Assembly: GCF_012396235.1 (NCBI RefSeq)
Contig: NZ_JAAXPA010000004.1
Location: 248,001-312,000, forward strand
Direction: 5' to 3'
Length of the DNA stretch: 64,000 bases
DNA from: Rhodococcus opacus
GTDB taxonomy: Bacteria > Actinomycetota > Actinomycetes > Mycobacteriales > Mycobacteriaceae
The notes beneath the pieces were generated by a model. The model saw only the letters and a program-made list of their open reading frames with translations. It searched no databases and was not told where the DNA came from. Position 1 is the stretch's first letter; each line of letters starts with the position of its first letter. The translations under genes were made by a program, and so were the position numbers. Shown here one piece after another: positions 42,430-50,817 of the stretch.

Positions 42430-43218
42430 GTGGGTTCCCACCACCGGGCGAACGGGTCTTCCATTCGCTTCGAGATCGATCCGGACGCGGCGCGCGGACG
42501 CCATCGCAACCAGCAGACCGGAGCGGGTGTGGGCATCAAGGCCGCGACTGTTGCGGCCGCCACCGGAGCCATCGTGGTCGGTGCAGCCCAGTTGGGCGCC
42601 GGAAACGCCGCTGCCGCCCCCGTCGACTCCCACGAGACGAGCGGCGCGCAGACCCTGCCGGGCCTGCCGTTCGAGATCCCGGCCGGTGTCCTCCCCGCCG
42701 GCTTCGAACTGCCCGCAGACCTCGGTGCCGCCGCCCAGAACCTCGGCGGCCCGGACCTCGGCGCTCAGGCGCAGCAGTGGCTGTCCAACGTCAACCCGGT
42801 CAAGCCGCACGCGGTCCAGCCGGTGTCGGGCAAGCTGACCTCCAACTTCGGTTCCCGCTGGGGAGCGCACCACGGCGGGATCGACATCGCGGCGCCCATC
42901 GGCACCTCGGTGCTCGCGGCGGCCGACGGCCAGGTCATCGATGCCGGCGCGGCGTCCGGTTTCGGACTGTGGGTGCGTCTGCTGCACGACGACGGAACCG
43001 TCACCGTCTACGGACACGTCAACGACTACACCGTGAGCGTGGGGCAGCGCGTCACCGCCGGGCAGGAAATCGCCCACGTCGGCAACCGCGGCCAGTCCAC
43101 CGGACCGCACCTGCACTTCGAGGTACACGACGCGAACGGAAACAAGGTCGATCCGGGGCGCTGGCTGCAGGATCGCGGCGTGTCCGTCACCTGGGGCGAC
43201 GCAGGCGCCAACGCGTAA
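42430..43218 (+). CDS. M23 (LytM-type) peptidase, exported
   Basis: Cell-wall endopeptidase of 262 residues. A hydrophilic N-terminus precedes a membrane/signal span (VGIKAATVAAATGAIVVGAAQLG, about 35-57) cleaved near AAAAP. The catalytic LytM domain (about 130-255) has LTSNFGSRWGAHHGGIDIAAPIG with the Zn ligands His and Asp, then VTVYGHVN and HLHFEVHDANGNKVDP with the HxH motif. The zinc residues are all present, so it should be active. The start GTG 42430 lies after a structured leader; regulation at RNA level is possible. Confidence 0.9.
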   Translation: MGSHHRANGSSIRFEIDPDAARGRHRNQQTGAGVGIKAATVAAATGAIVVGAAQLGAGNAAAAPVDSHETSGAQTLPGLPFEIPAGVLPAGFELPADLGAAAQNLGGPDLGAQAQQWLSNVNPVKPHAVQPVSGKLTSNFGSRWGAHHGGIDIAAPIGTSVLAAADGQVIDAGAASGFGLWVRLLHDDGTVTVYGHVNDYTVSVGQRVTAGQEIAHVGNRGQSTGPHLHFEVHDANGNKVDPGRWLQDRGVSVTWGDAGANA

Positions 43219-43222
43219 GGGC

Positions 43223-43483
43223 CTATTCCGGCTCGAGGTCGTCGTCGTTGCGGAACACGAGTGGTCCGCTGTCGAGGGCGATCGCCCAGCGTCGTGAGAC
43301 GGCCCAGTCCCGGCCGTACGAATCGTTGCTGATGTCCTGGACGCCGGCGAAATCGTCGACGATGACGCCGGCCTCCAAGGGCCACTTCTTCTCGGCCAGT
43401 TCGTGATCGGCCGAATGCCGCGTTTTCACGCGCGTGCCCACGGAGAACTCTGGTTTCTTCTTGGAGTCGGTATCAGGCGTCAT
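43223..43483 (-). CDS. Hypothetical protein
   Basis: An 86-residue acidic protein, MTPDTDSKKKPEFSVGTRVK..., convergent with the M23 gene four bases away. The sequence FSVGTRVKTRHSADHEL ... EAGVIVDDFAG ... WAVSRRWAIALDSGPLVFRND suggests a small beta-barrel (an SH3-like fold would fit), but no family is recognised. No signal peptide or membrane span. Confidence 0.65.
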   Translation of the reverse strand: MTPDTDSKKKPEFSVGTRVKTRHSADHELAEKKWPLEAGVIVDDFAGVQDISNDSYGRDWAVSRRWAIALDSGPLVFRNDDDLEPE

Positions 43484-43601
43484 CTCAAGTCCTTCCGCTC
43501 ACCAGCGTCTGGTTCGAGGTTAGCCCGCCATCCCGCATTCGCGCGGGATGAACGGATATGCTCCCCCGTGAGCGCAGTTCGACGCGCAGTTGGGGAGTGG
43601 T

Positions 43602-45110
43602 ATGGGTCGCGAAGTGACGTCTCGGACATTCACCCGAGAAGACCGGCGCCTGTTCCGGCAGAAGGTGCTCATGTGCGTCGACGCGCTCGAGAGAATGCTG
43701 CGGGAGGGAGCGTTCGTCGACGAGGTCGACCCGCCCAGGCCCATGCTGGGTATGGAGATCGAGTTCAATCTCGTCCACGCCGACATGACGCCCGCGATGT
43801 CCAATCTCGCCGTCCTCGAGTCGATCGACGACGACGCCGTGTTCCAGACCGAACTCGGTCAGTTCAACGTCGAGATGAACGTCCGGCCGGGTCCCCTGAT
43901 CGGTGAGGGGACGTTCGAGCTCGAACGCACCCTGCGCGCGTCGCTGCACGTCGCCGACGCGCGGATCCACGGGCACGACGCCCAGCTGGTGATGGTGGGC
44001 ATGCTGCCGACGCTGCAGCTCGAGCACCTCGGCCGGGAGTGGATCACCGCGAATCCCCGCTACGAGCAGCTCAACGATCAGATCTTCGCCGCGCGGGGGG
44101 AGGACATCGAACTCGACCTCGAGGGTGTGCCGCTCGAGGGTCGGCTCGCCGAACAGCTGAAGGTGGACGCCAATTCGGTGCTCCCGGAAGCCGCATGCAC
44201 GTCGCTGCAGCTGCACCTGCGCGTCGCGCCCGACGAATTCGCCGCACACTGGAACGCCGCGCAGTGCCTGGCCGGTGCCCAGGTGGCCCTCGCCGCGAAC
44301 GCGCCGTTCATGGCGGGCAAGGCGCTGTGGCACGAATCCCGCATCCCGATCTTCGAGCAGGCCACCGACACGCGTCCACTGGAGCTCAAGAACCAGGGCG
44401 TGCGGCCCCGCGTGTGGTTCGGGGAGCGGTGGATCACGTCGGTCTTCGACCTGTTCGAGGAGAACTCGCGATACTTCCCGGCACTGCTGCCGGAGGTGTC
44501 CGACGTCGACCCGTCGGCCGAACTCGACGCGGGCCGGGTACCGGACCTGAGCGAACTGCAGATGCACAACGGCACCATCTACCGGTGGAACCGCCCGGTA
44601 TACGACAGCGACGACGGCAAGCCGCACCTGCGGATCGAGAACCGGGTGCTGCCCGCGGGCCCGACTGTGCTCGACACGATGGCGAACGCCGCGTTCTACT
44701 ACGGCGCGCTGCGCGGGCTCGTCGAATCGGATCGGCCCGTCTGGTCGCACATGTCGTTCAATGCGGCCGAGGAGAACCTGCACGCCGGCGCGAAGTACGG
44801 CATGGACGCCGAGTTGTACTGGCCCGGTGTCGGGTTCGCGGGCGCCGACGAGCTCGTCCTGCGGCGGCTGCTGCCGATCGCCGACGAGGGGCTCGCCGCG
44901 TTCGGGCTGTCCGCCAAGGCCCGCGACCGCTACCTGAGCGTCATCGAGGGCCGGTGCGTCACCCGGCAGACGGGGGCGTCGTGGCAGCGTGCACAGGTGG
45001 TCCGGCACGAGAACGCCGGTCTGAGCCGGCCGGAAGCCCTGGCCGCCATGCTGCGTCAGTACGTGGAGAACATGCGTGAGGGCAGCCCCGTCCACACCTG
45101 GCCGGTGTGA
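43602..45110 (+). CDS. GCS2-type carboxylate-amine ligase (glutamate-cysteine ligase-like)
   Basis: A 502-residue ATP-dependent ligase. LGMEIEFNLVHADMTPAMSNLAVLES (about 45-70) has the Glu/metal motif of glutamate-cysteine ligase-like enzymes, followed by QFNVEMNVRPGPL, AACTSLQLHLRVAPDEF and LRIENRVLPAGPTVLDTMANAAF. ATG 43602 is preceded by GGGGAG. The organism is expected to make mycothiol rather than glutathione, so the product (a gamma-glutamyl compound, or an ergothioneine intermediate) is open. It is single-gene, ending 18 bases before the convergent hmp stop. Confidence 0.8.
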   Translation: MGREVTSRTFTREDRRLFRQKVLMCVDALERMLREGAFVDEVDPPRPMLGMEIEFNLVHADMTPAMSNLAVLESIDDDAVFQTELGQFNVEMNVRPGPLIGEGTFELERTLRASLHVADARIHGHDAQLVMVGMLPTLQLEHLGREWITANPRYEQLNDQIFAARGEDIELDLEGVPLEGRLAEQLKVDANSVLPEAACTSLQLHLRVAPDEFAAHWNAAQCLAGAQVALAANAPFMAGKALWHESRIPIFEQATDTRPLELKNQGVRPRVWFGERWITSVFDLFEENSRYFPALLPEVSDVDPSAELDAGRVPDLSELQMHNGTIYRWNRPVYDSDDGKPHLRIENRVLPAGPTVLDTMANAAFYYGALRGLVESDRPVWSHMSFNAAEENLHAGAKYGMDAELYWPGVGFAGADELVLRRLLPIADEGLAAFGLSAKARDRYLSVIEGRCVTRQTGASWQRAQVVRHENAGLSRPEALAAMLRQYVENMREGSPVHTWPV

Positions 45111-45128
45111 ACGGCGCCGCCGTGGCTC

Positions 45129-46310
45129 TCACACGGTGGCCGACCAGCTGTCCGGACCGAACACCTCGTAGTGGATGTTCTCGGCGGGCACGTCCTTCGC
45201 GAGGAGCGCCTCCCGCATTCCGAGCATGAACGGCAACGGACCGCACAGGTAGGCGCGAGTACCGGGCGCGATCGTGACCTCACCGAGGTCGGCCCGTCCC
45301 TCGCGCAGGCTGCCCTCGGGCCGGCGGGCGCCCAGGTCTTCGTACCAGCGGTGCATCACCGCGAACGGCAGGCGTTCCACCAGTTCGGTCAGCTCCGCGC
45401 GGTGCGCGTGACTGCTGGCGGACCGGTCGGCGTGGAGTACCGAGATCGGTCGGCTGTCCTCGGTGTCCGCGAGGTGGCTGAGCATCCCGATCATCGGCGT
45501 GCACCCGATGCCCGCGGACACGAGCAGCAGCGGAGCGTCGTCGTCCTGCAGGACGAGATCGCCGAACGGCGTCGACACCGCGAGGACGTCGTCTTCGAAG
45601 ACGTTCTGGTAGAGGAAGTTCGACACCTCGCCCGCTCGTTTCACCGAGATCCTCCAGTCGCCGCGCGACGGGGCCGACGACAGGCTGTACTGGCGGATCT
45701 GTCGCGCGCCGTCCGGCAGGTGTACCGCCACGGACAGGTACTGCCCCGGAGCGAACGACGGAAGCGGCGAGCCGTCGAGGGAGGTGAGCACGAACGAGAC
45801 CGTGTCGGCGGACTCGTGGCGGCGCTCGCGGACCCGCACGTCCCGCCACACGTCCCCGACCGTCACTCCCGCCGAGGCGTAGAGCCCGGCCTCCATCGCG
45901 ATCAGGGTCTCCGCCATCAGCCAGTACACCTCGTCCCAGGCCGCAGCGACCTCGGGAGTGACGGCGTCGCCGAGGACCTCGACGATGGCCGCGAACAGGT
46001 GTGTGTGCACGATCGCGTACTGCGCGGGCTCGATCCCCAGTGAGGCGTGCTTGTTCGCGATCCTCGACAGGATGAGGTCGACGCGCGCCTGATCGGGCTC
46101 GAGTTGGAGGGCCGCGAACGCGGCGATGGCCCCGGCCAGCGCTTTCTGCTGTTCGCCCTGCTTCTGATTTCCGCGGTTGAACAGGTCTCGTTCGAGTTCG
46201 GGGTGCGCGTCGAACAGCTTGCGGTAGAACAGCGTCGTGATGTCCGAGATCGCGGCGCCGACCACGGGCAGGGTGGCGCGGATGACGTCCGTCGAGGTGG
46301 GCGAGAGCAT
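45129..46310 (-). CDS. hmp: Flavohaemoglobin (nitric oxide dioxygenase)
   Basis: Oxidises NO to nitrate with NAD(P)H. The 393 residues comprise a globin domain (proximal haem His88 in RIANKHASLGI), then a ferredoxin-reductase module: FAD motif RQIRQYSLSSAPS (about 213-225) and NAD-binding LLVSAGIGCTPMIGMLSHL, ending HYEVFGPDSW. ATG at 46308-46310 follows GGAGAATGAC. The nsrR gene is one base upstream on the same strand, so the NO sensor and detoxifying enzyme form one operon. Confidence 0.93.
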   Translation of the reverse strand: MLSPTSTDVIRATLPVVGAAISDITTLFYRKLFDAHPELERDLFNRGNQKQGEQQKALAGAIAAFAALQLEPDQARVDLILSRIANKHASLGIEPAQYAIVHTHLFAAIVEVLGDAVTPEVAAAWDEVYWLMAETLIAMEAGLYASAGVTVGDVWRDVRVRERRHESADTVSFVLTSLDGSPLPSFAPGQYLSVAVHLPDGARQIRQYSLSSAPSRGDWRISVKRAGEVSNFLYQNVFEDDVLAVSTPFGDLVLQDDDAPLLLVSAGIGCTPMIGMLSHLADTEDSRPISVLHADRSASSHAHRAELTELVERLPFAVMHRWYEDLGARRPEGSLREGRADLGEVTIAPGTRAYLCGPLPFMLGMREALLAKDVPAENIHYEVFGPDSWSATV

Positions 46311-46311
46311 G

Positions 46312-46788
46312 TCATTCTCCGATCGTTCGAGAAATCTGGGAAGTTGTGGCGGCAGATACTCGCGGGAGGGCGAGCAGCACGGTTCCGGTGGGGGACCGGG
46401 TGAGGTCTTCGATCGTGAGGGCGTCCAGCGACTCGAAGAACGCATTCTGTGCGCGTCGCAGCGCCGACCGCAGCAGGCACCCCGATCGCAGCGGGCACGG
46501 TTGGGCGCCGTCGCAGTCGACGACCTCCGAATCGCCTTCGAGTCGGCGGGCGAGCCAGCCGACGGAGGCGGTGCGCCCGAGTTCGGTGATGGCCAGACCG
46601 CCCGCGCGTCCCCGGCGTGCGTCGACGATGCCGAGCTCACCCAGCCGGGTAATCACCTTGGCGGCGTGGGTGTACGAGACCGACAGTTCCTCGGCGATCG
46701 CCCGGCTCCCCGGTCGTTCGCCGTCCCCGGCGACGGCCAGTCGCATGACCACCCGCAGTCCGAGGTCGGTGAACTGTGTGAGTTGCAT
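46312..46788 (-). CDS. nsrR: Rrf2-family NO-sensing repressor NsrR
   Basis: A 158-residue iron-sulphur repressor. It starts MQLTQFTDLGLRVVMRLAVAG with a winged-helix domain (SYTHAAKVITRLGELGIVDARRGRAGG), and has Cys92, Cys98 and Cys104 (DCDGAQPCPLRSGC), the spacing of the 4Fe-4S ligands of NsrR. It is co-transcribed with hmp and probably represses its own promoter, where an NsrR-like palindrome lies 16-40 bases upstream. Confidence 0.9.
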   Translation of the reverse strand: MQLTQFTDLGLRVVMRLAVAGDGERPGSRAIAEELSVSYTHAAKVITRLGELGIVDARRGRAGGLAITELGRTASVGWLARRLEGDSEVVDCDGAQPCPLRSGCLLRSALRRAQNAFFESLDALTIEDLTRSPTGTVLLALPRVSAATTSQISRTIGE

Positions 46789-46804
46789 GACCCGAAGGTA
46801 CTTT

Positions 46805-46828
46805 AATTCTCATCTCGGATACCAAATT
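46805..46828. promoter_or_regulatory. NsrR-type operator
   Basis: AATTCTCATCTCGGATACCAAATT: partial dyad AATT...AATT with ATC/GAT core, similar to actinobacterial NsrR sites. It lies 17 bases upstream of the nsrR start and is suited to autoregulation of nsrR-hmp. Confidence 0.6.
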
Positions 46829-46967
46829 TGTGACCGACGTCGCTCCCGGCAGAATCTGAGCGGAAAATGCAGTGGCCCAGTCAGTTTCGCGCTGGACAGA
46901 CCACTCCATCTTTTCATCATCGCCGAAGTCGGCCGTCACGGCTACGGGCGGAGAGCCCGAGATGGTG

Positions 46968-46981
46968 GGGACTTAAGTCCC
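46968..46981. promoter_or_regulatory. DosR box upstream of universal stress protein gene
   Basis: GGGACTTAAGTCCC, a perfect 14-bp palindrome that matches the DosR/DevR consensus TTSGGGACTWWAGTCCCSAA at all 14 core positions (extended GGGGACTTAAGTCCCTC). A weaker GGG-N6-GCCC copy stands 22 bp upstream (46946-46958). The box is 57 bp from the ATG at 47039. Confidence 0.85.
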
Positions 46982-47038
46982 TCGTCGAAAGGCGAAGGGC
47001 GGCAGACGCGAAGCGGAGGCCGGGGATAGTGTGAAGTC

Positions 47039-47923
47039 ATGAGCACACGGGACCGCAACAGCGTCGTCGTCGGTGTCGACGGATCGGACACCTCGAAGTC
47101 CGCTGTTCGGGTGGCCGCCGAACTGGCCACCGAACGTGGACTGAACCTGAAGATCATCCACGCACTCGACTTCGCTCCGTACGGGTTCGGCGGTCCCTAC
47201 ATGGATTCGGGCGGCGTGTACGAGTGGGTCGAAGCGAGTGGCAAGGCGATTCTCGCCGAGGCGCAGGAGCAGGCGTTCGCGGTCAATCCCATCATCGACG
47301 TCCACACCGAACTGTCGATCGGCAGCAGTGCCCAGTGGCTCGTCGACCTGTCCGAGAACGCCCGGATCGTGGTGGTCGGCGCGTCCGGGTCCGGAGCGGC
47401 AGCCACCGCACTGCTCGGGAACACGGCGATCAACGTCACCAGTCACGCCCACTGCCCGGTCGTCGTGGTCCGCGGCGACGCCCACGCCGACGGACCCGTC
47501 GTGGTCGGCGTCGACGGCAGCCCCACCAGTGAGCGGGCGATCTCGGTGGCCTTCCAGGAGGCGTCGCTGCGGAACGCGCCGTTGGTGGCCGTCCACGTCT
47601 GGAGCGACCTCGGACCGGCAGCGTTCGAGGACCCGCGGGCCGCGGCGCTGGTGCCGCAGGGGCTCGAGGAGGACGAACACGCCGTTCTCGCCGAGAGCCT
47701 CGCCGGCTGGCAGGAGAAGTACCCCGATGTGCGGGTCACCCGGGAGGTTTACATCGACAATCCGCGGGCGCGATTGCTCGAGTGGTCGAAGAAGGCGCAA
47801 CTGCTGGTGGTCGGCAGCCGGGGGCGCGGAGGTTTCAAGGGGATGCTGCTCGGATCGACCAGCAACAGCCTGGTCGGTGGGGCACATTGCCCGGTAGTCG
47901 TCGTGAGGCCTGCACGCCCCTGA
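47039..47923 (+). CDS. Universal stress protein, two UspA domains
   Basis: A 294-residue double Usp protein. Each domain has the ATP-binding signature: VVVGASGSGAAATALLGNTA in the first (about 117-136) and VVGSRGRGGFKGMLLGSTSN in the second (about 257-276). The first domain's loop departs from the canonical G-2x-G-9x-G, so nucleotide binding there is doubtful. It has a strong DosR box upstream, as do many dormancy Usp genes of mycobacteria, and it faces the LLM oxidoreductase and second Usp gene downstream on the same strand. Confidence 0.92.
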   Translation: MSTRDRNSVVVGVDGSDTSKSAVRVAAELATERGLNLKIIHALDFAPYGFGGPYMDSGGVYEWVEASGKAILAEAQEQAFAVNPIIDVHTELSIGSSAQWLVDLSENARIVVVGASGSGAAATALLGNTAINVTSHAHCPVVVVRGDAHADGPVVVGVDGSPTSERAISVAFQEASLRNAPLVAVHVWSDLGPAAFEDPRAAALVPQGLEEDEHAVLAESLAGWQEKYPDVRVTREVYIDNPRARLLEWSKKAQLLVVGSRGRGGFKGMLLGSTSNSLVGGAHCPVVVVRPARP

Positions 47924-47995
47924 CGTCATTGCTCGCAGTAGTGTCTGAGTTGAAGCAGGAACAGGTTGCAGATAACGCCAGGATTGGGGAACGAC

Positions 47996-49036
47996 GTGCG
48001 CATTGGTATGGGCTTGAACTACAGCGGCGGTTTCGCCGAGACGGTCGAGGAGGTGGCCGACCTGGAGAAAGCCGGACTCGACATCGCGTTCGTGCCCGAG
48101 GCCTACTCGTTCGACGCGGTGAGCCAGATCGGCTACCTCGCCGCCAAGACCACGACACTCGAACTCGCGTCCGGGATCTTCCAGATCTACACCCGCACGC
48201 CCAGCCTGACCGCCATGACGGCCGCCGGCCTCGACTTCGTGTCGGACGGACGCTTCGTGATGGGCCTCGGCGCCTCCGGACCGCAGGTGATCGAGGGCTT
48301 TCACGGCGTCAAGTACGACGCCCCGCTCGGGCGCACCCGCGAGGTCGTCGAGATCTGCCGCAAGGTGTGGCGCCGCGAGAAGGTCGAGTTCCAGGGTAAG
48401 TACTACCAGATTCCGCTGCCCGCCGAGAAGGGCACCGGGCTGGGCAAGCCGCTGAAGATCATCAACCACCCTGTGCGTGATCGCATCCCGATCGTCATCG
48501 CCTCACTCGGGCCGAAGAACGTGGAGCTGACCGCCGAGATCGCCGAGGGCTGGGAACCCATCTTCTACCACCCGGAGAAGGCGGCGAGCGTGTGGGGCGA
48601 GCCCCTGGCCAAGGGCAAGGCGAAGCGCGACCCCAGCCTCGGTGAGCTGCAGGTCTTCGCGTCGCCCGCCCTCGCCATCGGCGACGACGTCGAGCACATG
48701 CTCGACTGGGTCCGCCCCGGGCTCGCGCTGTACATCGGCGGCATGGGCGCGAAGGGCAAGAATTTCTACAACGACCTCGCGGTCCGGTACGGCTACGAGA
48801 AGGAAGCCGAGACCATCCAGGACCTCTACCTGTCGGGCAAGAAGGACGAGGCCGCCGCCGCGGTGCCGGACGATCTGGTGCGGGCCGTGTCGCTGATCGG
48901 TCCGGAGAGCTACGTCGCGGAGCGGGTGGCCGCCTTCGCCGAGTCCGGGGTCACCACGCTCACCGTCACCCCGCTCGCCGCGGATCGTGCGGGACGCGTC
49001 GCGTTGGTCGAGAAGCTCCGCAAGATCTGCGGGTAG
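47996..49036 (+). CDS. LLM-class F420/flavin-dependent oxidoreductase
   Basis: TIM-barrel oxidoreductase of 346 residues in the luciferase-like family. It starts MRIGMGLNYSGGFAETVEEVADLEKAGLDIAFVPEA and contains the substrate/cofactor region LGASGPQVIEGFHGVKYDAPLGRTREVVEICR, typical of F420-dependent members. GTG 47996 follows GGGGAACGAC; an upstream Met at 47966 would lengthen the N-terminus without similarity. It sits between two Usp genes; the reaction is unknown. Confidence 0.87.
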   Translation: MRIGMGLNYSGGFAETVEEVADLEKAGLDIAFVPEAYSFDAVSQIGYLAAKTTTLELASGIFQIYTRTPSLTAMTAAGLDFVSDGRFVMGLGASGPQVIEGFHGVKYDAPLGRTREVVEICRKVWRREKVEFQGKYYQIPLPAEKGTGLGKPLKIINHPVRDRIPIVIASLGPKNVELTAEIAEGWEPIFYHPEKAASVWGEPLAKGKAKRDPSLGELQVFASPALAIGDDVEHMLDWVRPGLALYIGGMGAKGKNFYNDLAVRYGYEKEAETIQDLYLSGKKDEAAAAVPDDLVRAVSLIGPESYVAERVAAFAESGVTTLTVTPLAADRAGRVALVEKLRKICG

Positions 49037-49085
49037 CCCCGCGAACCCCAGCAGTGCCCAGCCGGAAGAATCAGGAAAGGTGACC

Positions 49086-49976
49086 ATGACCGGAATCAAG
49101 CCGATCGTCGTGGGTGTGGACGGATCCGAGGCGGCCTCGGCCGCCGTGGCGTGGGCTGCTCGCGCCGCCGCCGCACTGTCGCTCCCGCTGCACATCGTGA
49201 CAGTGGTGCACATTCCTGCCTTCTACTACACCGAGCCGTACCTGGCCGAGAGCTTCAAGGAAGAACTCGAGGACACGGCGAAGGCCCGGCTCGGCAGCGC
49301 GCGGGTGCACGCCAAGCAGACGGTGGACGAGCCGCTCGACATCACCACCGAACAGCACGAGGGCAAGGTGAGCCAGACACTCATCGAGCTCTCCGCGAAC
49401 GCGCACATGGTGGTGCTCGGTTCGCGCGGGCACGGTGAGTTCACCGGTCTGCTGGTCGGTTCCACCACCTCCGCGGTCGCGGCGCACGGTCATTGCCCGC
49501 TGGTGGTCGTGCGGGGGCGGACCATGGACGGGCAGCCACCGACCGAGGGGCCGATCGTGGTCGGCATCGACGGCTCGGAAAGCAGCAAGGCGGCGGTGGA
49601 AGTGGCATTCGAGCAGGCCGCCGCCCGCGGAGCGAGCCTGGTCGCGGTCAACGTGTGGAGCGATGTCAGTGTGCAGCCGTCACTCGGCGCCAGCCCGGAG
49701 GACCCGCTGTGGAGCAGCATCCAGACGGGCGAAGAAGTGGTGCTGTCGGAGCGCCTGGCCGGGTACCAGGAGCGGTACCCCGATGTGACGGTCGAACGCG
49801 TCGTCGCGCGGGACCGCCCGGTGCGGGTGCTCAGCGAGTTCGCCGAGAAGGCGCAGCTGATCGTCGTGGGCAGCCGCGGCCGGGGTGGCTTCACGGGAAT
49901 GCTGCTGGGCTCCACCAGCAATGCGTTGCTCCACACCGCGGATTGCCCGGTGATGATCGTCAGGCCGGAAAGCTAG
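49086..49976 (+). CDS. Universal stress protein, two UspA domains
   Basis: A 296-residue double Usp protein, similar in layout to the one at 47039. Domain 1 carries VVLGSRGHGEFTGLLVGSTT and domain 2 VVGSRGRGGFTGMLLGSTSN, both matching the G-2x-G-9x-G(S/T) nucleotide motif. ATG 49086 is preceded by AAAGGTGA. No separate DosR box is seen, so it may be read through with the LLM gene, 49 bases upstream. Confidence 0.9.
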   Translation: MTGIKPIVVGVDGSEAASAAVAWAARAAAALSLPLHIVTVVHIPAFYYTEPYLAESFKEELEDTAKARLGSARVHAKQTVDEPLDITTEQHEGKVSQTLIELSANAHMVVLGSRGHGEFTGLLVGSTTSAVAAHGHCPLVVVRGRTMDGQPPTEGPIVVGIDGSESSKAAVEVAFEQAAARGASLVAVNVWSDVSVQPSLGASPEDPLWSSIQTGEEVVLSERLAGYQERYPDVTVERVVARDRPVRVLSEFAEKAQLIVVGSRGRGGFTGMLLGSTSNALLHTADCPVMIVRPES

Positions 49977-50035
49977 CACCCCCGATCGCGACGATGGTGC
50001 GGTAGCCTTCGCTCGACTTCGCAGAGGAGGCTCGA

Positions 50036-50817
50036 GTGAAGGCAACCCTCATACTCCGGGGACTGGTTGCCGGCTCAGTGGTTTCCCCGCTCGCTTCCCG
50101 TCGTCCTCTTCTCGCCGGGCTTCCATGCGCCGCGGACGTTGTACACGATCGCCGCCGAGGATCTCGCGAGCCGCGGCTACGTGGTGATCAGCATGGACCA
50201 CACGGGTGAGGCCCTCGCGACGGTGTTCCCGAACGGCCGCGTCGTCACGTCACAGATCACCGACCCGTACGCCGCCGACACCCAGAAGAAGGCGCTCGAC
50301 ACCCGGGTGGAGGATGCGAGTTTCGTCGTCGACACCGTCGAATCCCTCTCCCGCGGTGACGACCCCGACGGGATCGGCGGGCTGTTGCCGGACGGTCTCC
50401 CCGGGGCCGTCGATCCCGACCGGATCGGGATGTTCGGTCATTCGATCGGCGGGGCCACCACCACGCAGGTCCTCCTCGACGATCCGCGGGTGGACGCCGG
50501 GGTCAATGTCGACGGAGCGCTCCTGTACGCGAACACGGCGAGCCCGATCGTCTCCCAGGATCCCGGCACTCCACTGCTCAGCGTGCTCAACTCGCGTCAC
50601 GCGGAGAGCCCGAAGGTCGGGACAGGTTCTGGGGGCGACGACTACTCGAATCCGCCTGCCAGCCGGTTTCAGCCTCGGCACGGCTCCCCGCCAGGAGGTG
50701 GTCGACACGACCAACGACCTCGTGGCAGGGATGTTCGACCGCTTCCTGAAGGGGGCTCCGGCACCCGAACTCGACGACGCCGCGTCGCGGTTCCCGCTGG
50801 TCTTCGAGGTGCGTTAG
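50036..50817 (+). pseudogene. Broken alpha/beta hydrolase (PAF-acetylhydrolase/chlorophyllase-like)
   Basis: The gene has a strong ribosome-binding site (AGAGGAGG) and GTG at 50036, beginning KATLILRGLVAGSVVS in one frame. The hydrolase body then continues in a second frame from about 50080, LPVVLFSPGFHAPRTLYTIA, with the nucleophile MFGHSIGGATTTQVLL. After about 50640 the C-terminal part, APRQEVVDTTNDLVAGMFDR, is found in the third frame. At least two frame changes, and an N-terminal deletion, make an intact product impossible. The decay is probably real since the rest of the window is free of such errors, except for one case at 57083. Confidence 0.75.
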
